Both the position numbers and the translations under genes were made by a program. Below, in pieces: positions 59,575 through 64,000 of a stretch of 64,000 nt of DNA; the stretch's first letter is position 1; the number at the start of each line of letters is the position of its first letter. Under the pieces are notes generated by a model. It made no database searches. It saw nothing but the letters and a program-made list of their open reading frames with translations, and was not told where the DNA came from. The stretch is from Ornithodoros turicata (lineage: Eukaryota > Arthropoda > Arachnida > Ixodida > Argasidae). The stretch lies in NCBI RefSeq assembly GCF_037126465.1, contig NC_088203.1, positions 54,411,581-54,475,580 of the forward strand. Reading direction: 5' to 3'.

Positions 59575-60935
59575 AGGGACTCTCCAAAAGGCTCACTTCA
59601 GAAGAGAGCGCAGCGGCAGCTGCTGCATCTGCGAGTTCATTACCGGGTATCCCAACGTGGCTGGGCCCCAGCAAAAACCTAAACAAAGACCTTTTTTTAT
59701 TACCTTGGTCGCAAGATATCGGGCTCTTAATACAAGATGATTTTTCTGTTTGTGTATCGTACAGGTGGCTTTAAGAGAACTCAGTGAATCGCTGTAGATG
59801 ATCGAAGACTTGATCTGACGGTCTAAGACGAAGCTAAGCGCCATGATTATTGCATATAGCTCTGCAGTAAAAACTGATGCAGAGGTTGGTAGCCGCTGTG
59901 ACTTCGTGCAAGACTCAGTAACCATTGCACAAGAAACGGATGTGTGTGTCTTTGACCCATCGGTATAAAAAGCAGTGTGATCTCCAAAGCTTTCGGCTAC
60001 ATAATTGAATTCTTGTTGGATCACACAAGGCGGAGTGCCATGTTTGTTATATTTAGCTAAATAGTAATTGCATTCTGGCAGTACGTCCCACGGAGGAGCT
60101 CCCACACAAGCCTGCAAGATTGGGGTGTGATACTCAATGAACTCATACGTTTCGATTCCCTGTAGCACATGCATACTGAAAGGAGGTATAACCGTGGGTT
60201 TGCTGAGAAAGAACTGTTTAAACCGTGTCTCCCTCACAGACTGAAGCGCAGGATGTTCCGGATAGCCTCTCACTCTAAGCGCATATGATGCTGAGAGGTA
60301 GAACCTACGTCTCTCCAACGACCACTCCTTGGATTCGACATATAGGCGCGCAACTGGTGATGTACGAAAGGCACCAGTTATTAAGCGTAACCCTGGTGGT
60401 GTAGTGGGTTCAAAATCTTGAGAGCAGATTCGCGGGCAGATCCATACACAATCCACCCGTAGTCCAATCTTGACCTCACTGTCGAAATTCTATGCAACGT
60501 GTCACGATCTGCGCCCCAGGATCTGTGTGACAGCACCTTTAAGAGACTTAGGGACTTGATGCATTTAGTTTTAAGGCTCTTAATATGCGGTAGGAAAGTA
60601 AGTTTGCTATCAAACGTGGCCCCAAGAAATTTGTGTTCACTCTTAACAGTGAGGTCCTGCCCATTCAGCTTAAGAGTAGGTGGAGGAAGCATTCCTCTGA
60701 CCCTGGAGAAGTGAACACAGACAGTTTTCTCGTGCGAGAACTTAAACCCATTCTTGAGGGACCATGTGGTCAGCTTGTTTAGAGAACATATATTTCTAAA
60801 AACATAGGGCGTCTTTTTTAGGCGATAATCATTTTTCATAAAAAAAAGAACTATAAGGGCTATAGACATGCTTTTTTTACTTCTATCATCTCTGGGCCGG
60901 CCGACGTTGTTGGCCATATGTTGCTCGACCGTCAA
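59575..60935 (-). pseudogene. I-clade LINE fragment: RT end plus RNase H
   Basis: The minus-strand frame from 60935 contains the RT palm/thumb part typical of LINEs (LTTWSLKNGFKFSHEKT, HKFLGATFDSKLTF, then RSRLDYGWIVYGSA). A frameshift near 60400 leads into GLRLITGAFRTSP and an RNase H domain with AFYTDGSK (Asp), FTAELYAI (Glu) and IYSDSLSSL (Asp), the catalytic residues being present. RNase H after the RT is characteristic of the I group of LINEs. The endonuclease and the RT FADD-type catalytic motif are missing, so the copy is 5'-truncated. Confidence 0.82.
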
Positions 60936-61090
60936 ATGACTGATAACCTAAAAATCGTTATATATAAAGTAATAAATCTCTCAATTTCGTAATAAATCTC
61001 CAAATTTTGGATGCTTCCTACGTCGTCCATTCTCAAGTATGCCTTTGTGACTTCGACATTCTTCATTGTTTTCCTCGTCAAAAAATCGTT

Positions 61091-61822
61091 CATTAACTTT
61101 TTAATTATAAAAGCTACGAAGTTGTCCCAATGAGAACATCTGATCCTTTTTGGGTGACCTGATATCGTAGCCGTTTGCAGAAAACAAATCCGTTCGGTAG
61201 ATCGTCCGCAAAAAACCATGAAGGAACACCTTTTTTTTCTATATTTTATTCATTGAGCATCTTCCAAGACCCATCTTTCCTTTGCCCCAAAGAGAGAGGG
61301 TGAAAGTGCGTCCTGGAAAAAGATTGACAGAAAAGGAAACACAAGAAAAGGGCAGTTCCAATAGCGTCACCCGATACATGTGTTTTTGTTTTGTTTCCGC
61401 AAGTTAAAGCTCATCTTCGACGCGTGAGGCGGCACTGTGGCGGCATCTTTGACGCATGAGGCTCCTTTACAATCTCACATTGGAGGTGAAGGAAAGACGC
61501 GTCTCCGAAGGTGCGCAATGAACAAAATCAAGAAAAAAATGGTGCTCGTTCCCGAATTTTTGCGTACGATCTATCGAACGGTTTTTTGTTCTGAAAACAG
61601 CTCCGGCATCAGGTGACCGAAGGGAGCAGATGTGCTCATTGGGACAACTTCGTAACTTGTATAATTAAAAAAATAATTATTGAAAATTTATGACAACATT
61701 GCCTTAGGCGATTGTTAATGCCCTCCTAAGGAGTGCCCTTCAGCTATGATATATTGCAATTGATTTCATCTCTGAAAAAGTTCGAAATATGTTCGCATTT
61801 AGCTGGGACACCCTGTATAGTA
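61091..61822. mobile_element. TIR element remnant
   Basis: Inverted arms TACGAAGTTGTCCCAATGAG (about 61112-61142 and 61626-61655) enclose about 480 bp. A terminal AGCTGGGACACCCTGTATAG lies at 61803-61822, but its left-hand partner was not found, so one end is probably lost. Confidence 0.5.
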
Positions 61823-63298
61823 AACACTGTGAACAATGATAATTCCTGTGTATTCACACGAGCGCCTCTTCTGACTACGCAGCGACTGAACGAGGAGGAG
61901 GAGGAGGAGGTATCAACATAATCACGCAAAATCATCCAACCATTTGGTCGCGGGCGGGGCTTATCGTACAGCAGAATCTGGGAAGCGGGCATGTTTTTAT
62001 TTTATTTTTTGCGAGATATGAAAGAGCCCTGTGCAACATCACTGCGCTCAACAGCTCCGTCCGTCAGGAAGAACCACACAGACAGGTTGTCCGCGGGGCA
62101 CAGAATCTGACGACTGACGCGCAGTGCCTTCCAGGAGGACGAAAAAAAATGCTACCTTCTGTTGCCAATGTGACAAGCTGCTATTTTTGATTTAATACAC
62201 CTGGTAGAGCAACACCCGATTTTGAGGAAACTTGCCAATGAGCAATACTGAAATGTACCAAGGAAACATGCCATGTGGGAAAAGTTTTCTTTTGAAATGA
62301 AAAAGAGACACCCGGATGTCAAAGCATCGGTAGGTATGTACATCAACACACTTTTTGGGTCTCCATATTCAGGGCGCAGTCGTTGTATCAGCTGACAACC
62401 CGTTAATTATTAAGAACGAGTTGGCAGCATGCTCGAGTTCCAAACCAAAACGTATCGGCTCAGGGTGCTGTCAGCTTCGTTACGTTCTGACAAGCATCAA
62501 CCAAAACGAACTGTTGTAATAAAGGGGGCCACTTTTCCGCAGTGTCACTATTCCTACGTGTTTCCCATCAATCGCGGCCACACAGTTTGGGAGCTGCCAC
62601 AGCGCTTCACAGTAACGCGATTTATCCAGCCTGTTCCTCTGAATAACGTGGCAGATAACGTGGCGAGATACAAGCCCTCCAACACACTCCTGAGCTTAGC
62701 ACCGACATCAGAGAGCTCAGAGTTGCGTCCATTCCTATTGACAGCCGTAAGCACGTGACTTCTCCTGCACTGCCTCACTGGCAGCGGCGTGCACTGTGAT
62801 GTTAGAGCCGCATGAGTTTCGGTATTCATGATGCCAATTTTCTCCGATTCTATTACTCTTTCCGCTGTGAAACCTTCCATGCGGGTTCATACTGGTGCAA
62901 AGAACCGTCTTTTACGTTTATCTGGGATAACGTGAAATGACCTGTCTCAACCCCTTTCAGCATTTACGCTAAGGGTTTCAAAGTTCTCTAGCGGATGTGA
63001 TGACTTCAGGGCCATATAGTTCACCAGTTTTCGGGGAGATATTGGGTGATACCCATCTATTGCTACTTTGAGGAGCTACTGCGATTTGCTAATGTCAGGC
63101 GTAATGGTGTATAACCCCAAAAAGGTAGGCCCTTCTAATATCATGTTACACACAAATACACGGGGTTGATGCCTGTATATAAAACTTCAAACTGATCTAG
63201 TATGGCAGCTGTATAGACAAACACAATGCACAAACCCGGTGGCAAAAGTCAGTTGCAGTGTCCTCATTTTGCCAATGTGTTGTGAGTAGTATGGGATC
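61823..63298. other. No gene recognised
   Basis: Short frames only, without family features. A run of GAGGAGGAGGAGG near 61890 is simple sequence. Confidence 0.35.
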
Positions 63299-63467
63299 AA
63301 CTCAAGAAGCCGGCAAGTCACACAGTCATCTGGACGCCATTAATTAGCAATTAGAGCAATTTGGAACCCCCCACAGTAATTAGAATCATTCAGGGAGTCA
63401 TTACACTAATTGGGGAGCATCTAAGACGTGTCCAGACCACTGTGTGAGTTGCCGGCTACTTGAGCTG
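63299..63467. repeat. Hairpin, 169 bp
   Basis: Arms ACTCAAGAAGCCGGCAAGTC (63299 on) and the inverse near 63448-63467 enclose AATTA-rich sequence with CCCCCC and a GTGTCCAGACCA phrase. It resembles the hairpin in the palindrome spacer at about 23260-23400. Confidence 0.6.
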
Positions 63468-63499
63468 ATAAAAAATAAAAAATAGGTAGAAAATAAAAT

Positions 63500-64000
63500 G
63501 AAAAGATAGAAATATAGTGGAGAGAAGGACTTTAGTTGAAGATCAACGGCGCCATCTTGAAGAAAGCGGTCCGGAACGGCCGCTGACCGTCGCTGGGCGA
63601 CGGAGCACAGAGGCAGGTTGCAAAGCATCGCAGCTATGACCACCAGTTCCGGGCATCCTGTGACATCATCATGGCATGTCTGGGCAAGTTAGGACAGCTC
63701 TGGACATGCAAGGAGAAAAACACTCGTAATACGGAGGCTGGGAAAGCAAGAGTATGCAAACCATCAATAGCTAACAAGAAAATAGAATTAGTTACACAAC
63801 AAATGATCCTACCACAACAGGAGTGCAGAACGATGCAACTGTTCTATCCGACAGCCAGGCAGAGAACTGACTCGTAATGGTTCTTTTCTCCTGTATAAAG
63901 CCCCGCACCTGCACACCCTAGCGGTTACTTTCTCAACTAATCTCACAACAAAATTATTAAGAATCACACCAGCGCTACTCCCATTCCCAAGGCAGAAGAA
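63500..64000. repeat. Start of another copy of the palindrome's inner module
   Basis: From about 63540 the sequence follows the left inner arm: CGGCGCCATCTTGA, then GACAGCCAGGCAGAGA, TCCTGTATAAAG, CTAGCGGTTACTTTCTCAA, ATTATTAAGAATCA and CCCATTCCCAAGGCAGAAGAA, matching 20020-20060 and 20690-20840. It runs off the window end. Confidence 0.75.

Overview
The window is eukaryotic nuclear DNA. Spliced genes with GT-AG introns, polyadenylation signals and dense nested transposons are all visible. The mix of Penelope-like elements with GIY-YIG domains, a TNP2/DUF4218-type DNA transposon carrying a DUF4806-like gene, hAT, I-clade LINE, and many small TIR elements whose ends resemble TACAGGGTGT suggests an arthropod, most likely a tick. 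That assignment is inference. No rRNA, tRNA or CRISPR was recognised.

Layout. 1-10.3 kb holds one spliced BEN-domain gene (2923-7058, + strand), a solo LTR with target duplication (8645-8946) and a TA-flanked MITE (9234-9748). A 55-bp minisatellite (10325-10660) abuts the left end of a giant nested palindrome that runs from 10816 to 51527. Its inner part (18742-27178) is an inverted duplication carrying two copies of a LINE ORF1 around a 1-kb spacer. Each arm also carries a hAT element at the same place, flanked by the same 8-bp target duplication (CTCGTTGG, or its complement with one change). Later insertions hit only one arm. The left hAT copy received a Penelope-like element (about 13245-15220) and a 2.8-kb long-TIR element (15529-18342). 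The right arm received a 21150-bp element (28816-49965) with a 6-bp duplication AAAATA. Because the other arm keeps the uninterrupted sequence, several insertion points can be read to the base.

The 21-kb insertion is the most unusual object. Without its own later insertions it is an AT-rich inverted repeat of about 10 kb with GC-rich ends, a 756-bp centre (34261-35016) and two sets of small compact ORFs I cannot assign. Inserted in it are a Penelope fragment (29239-30094), a TA MITE (32911-33483), a short hairpin (49692-49855) and a complete 10138-bp TNP2-type transposon (37733-47870). That transposon has an intact 629-aa intronless transposase (43510-45399) and, divergently, a ten-exon gene (38008-42836, minus strand) whose splice phases all agree and give a 338-aa DUF4806-like protein.

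Right of the palindrome lie a decayed second TNP2-like transposase (52200-54282) with a solo LTR inserted at its start codon, a broken spliced DUF4806-like gene (about 54945-59178) with two MITEs in its introns, and an I-clade LINE fragment with an RNase H domain (about 59575-60935, minus). From 63.3 kb a further copy of the repeated module found inside the palindrome begins and runs off the end of the window.
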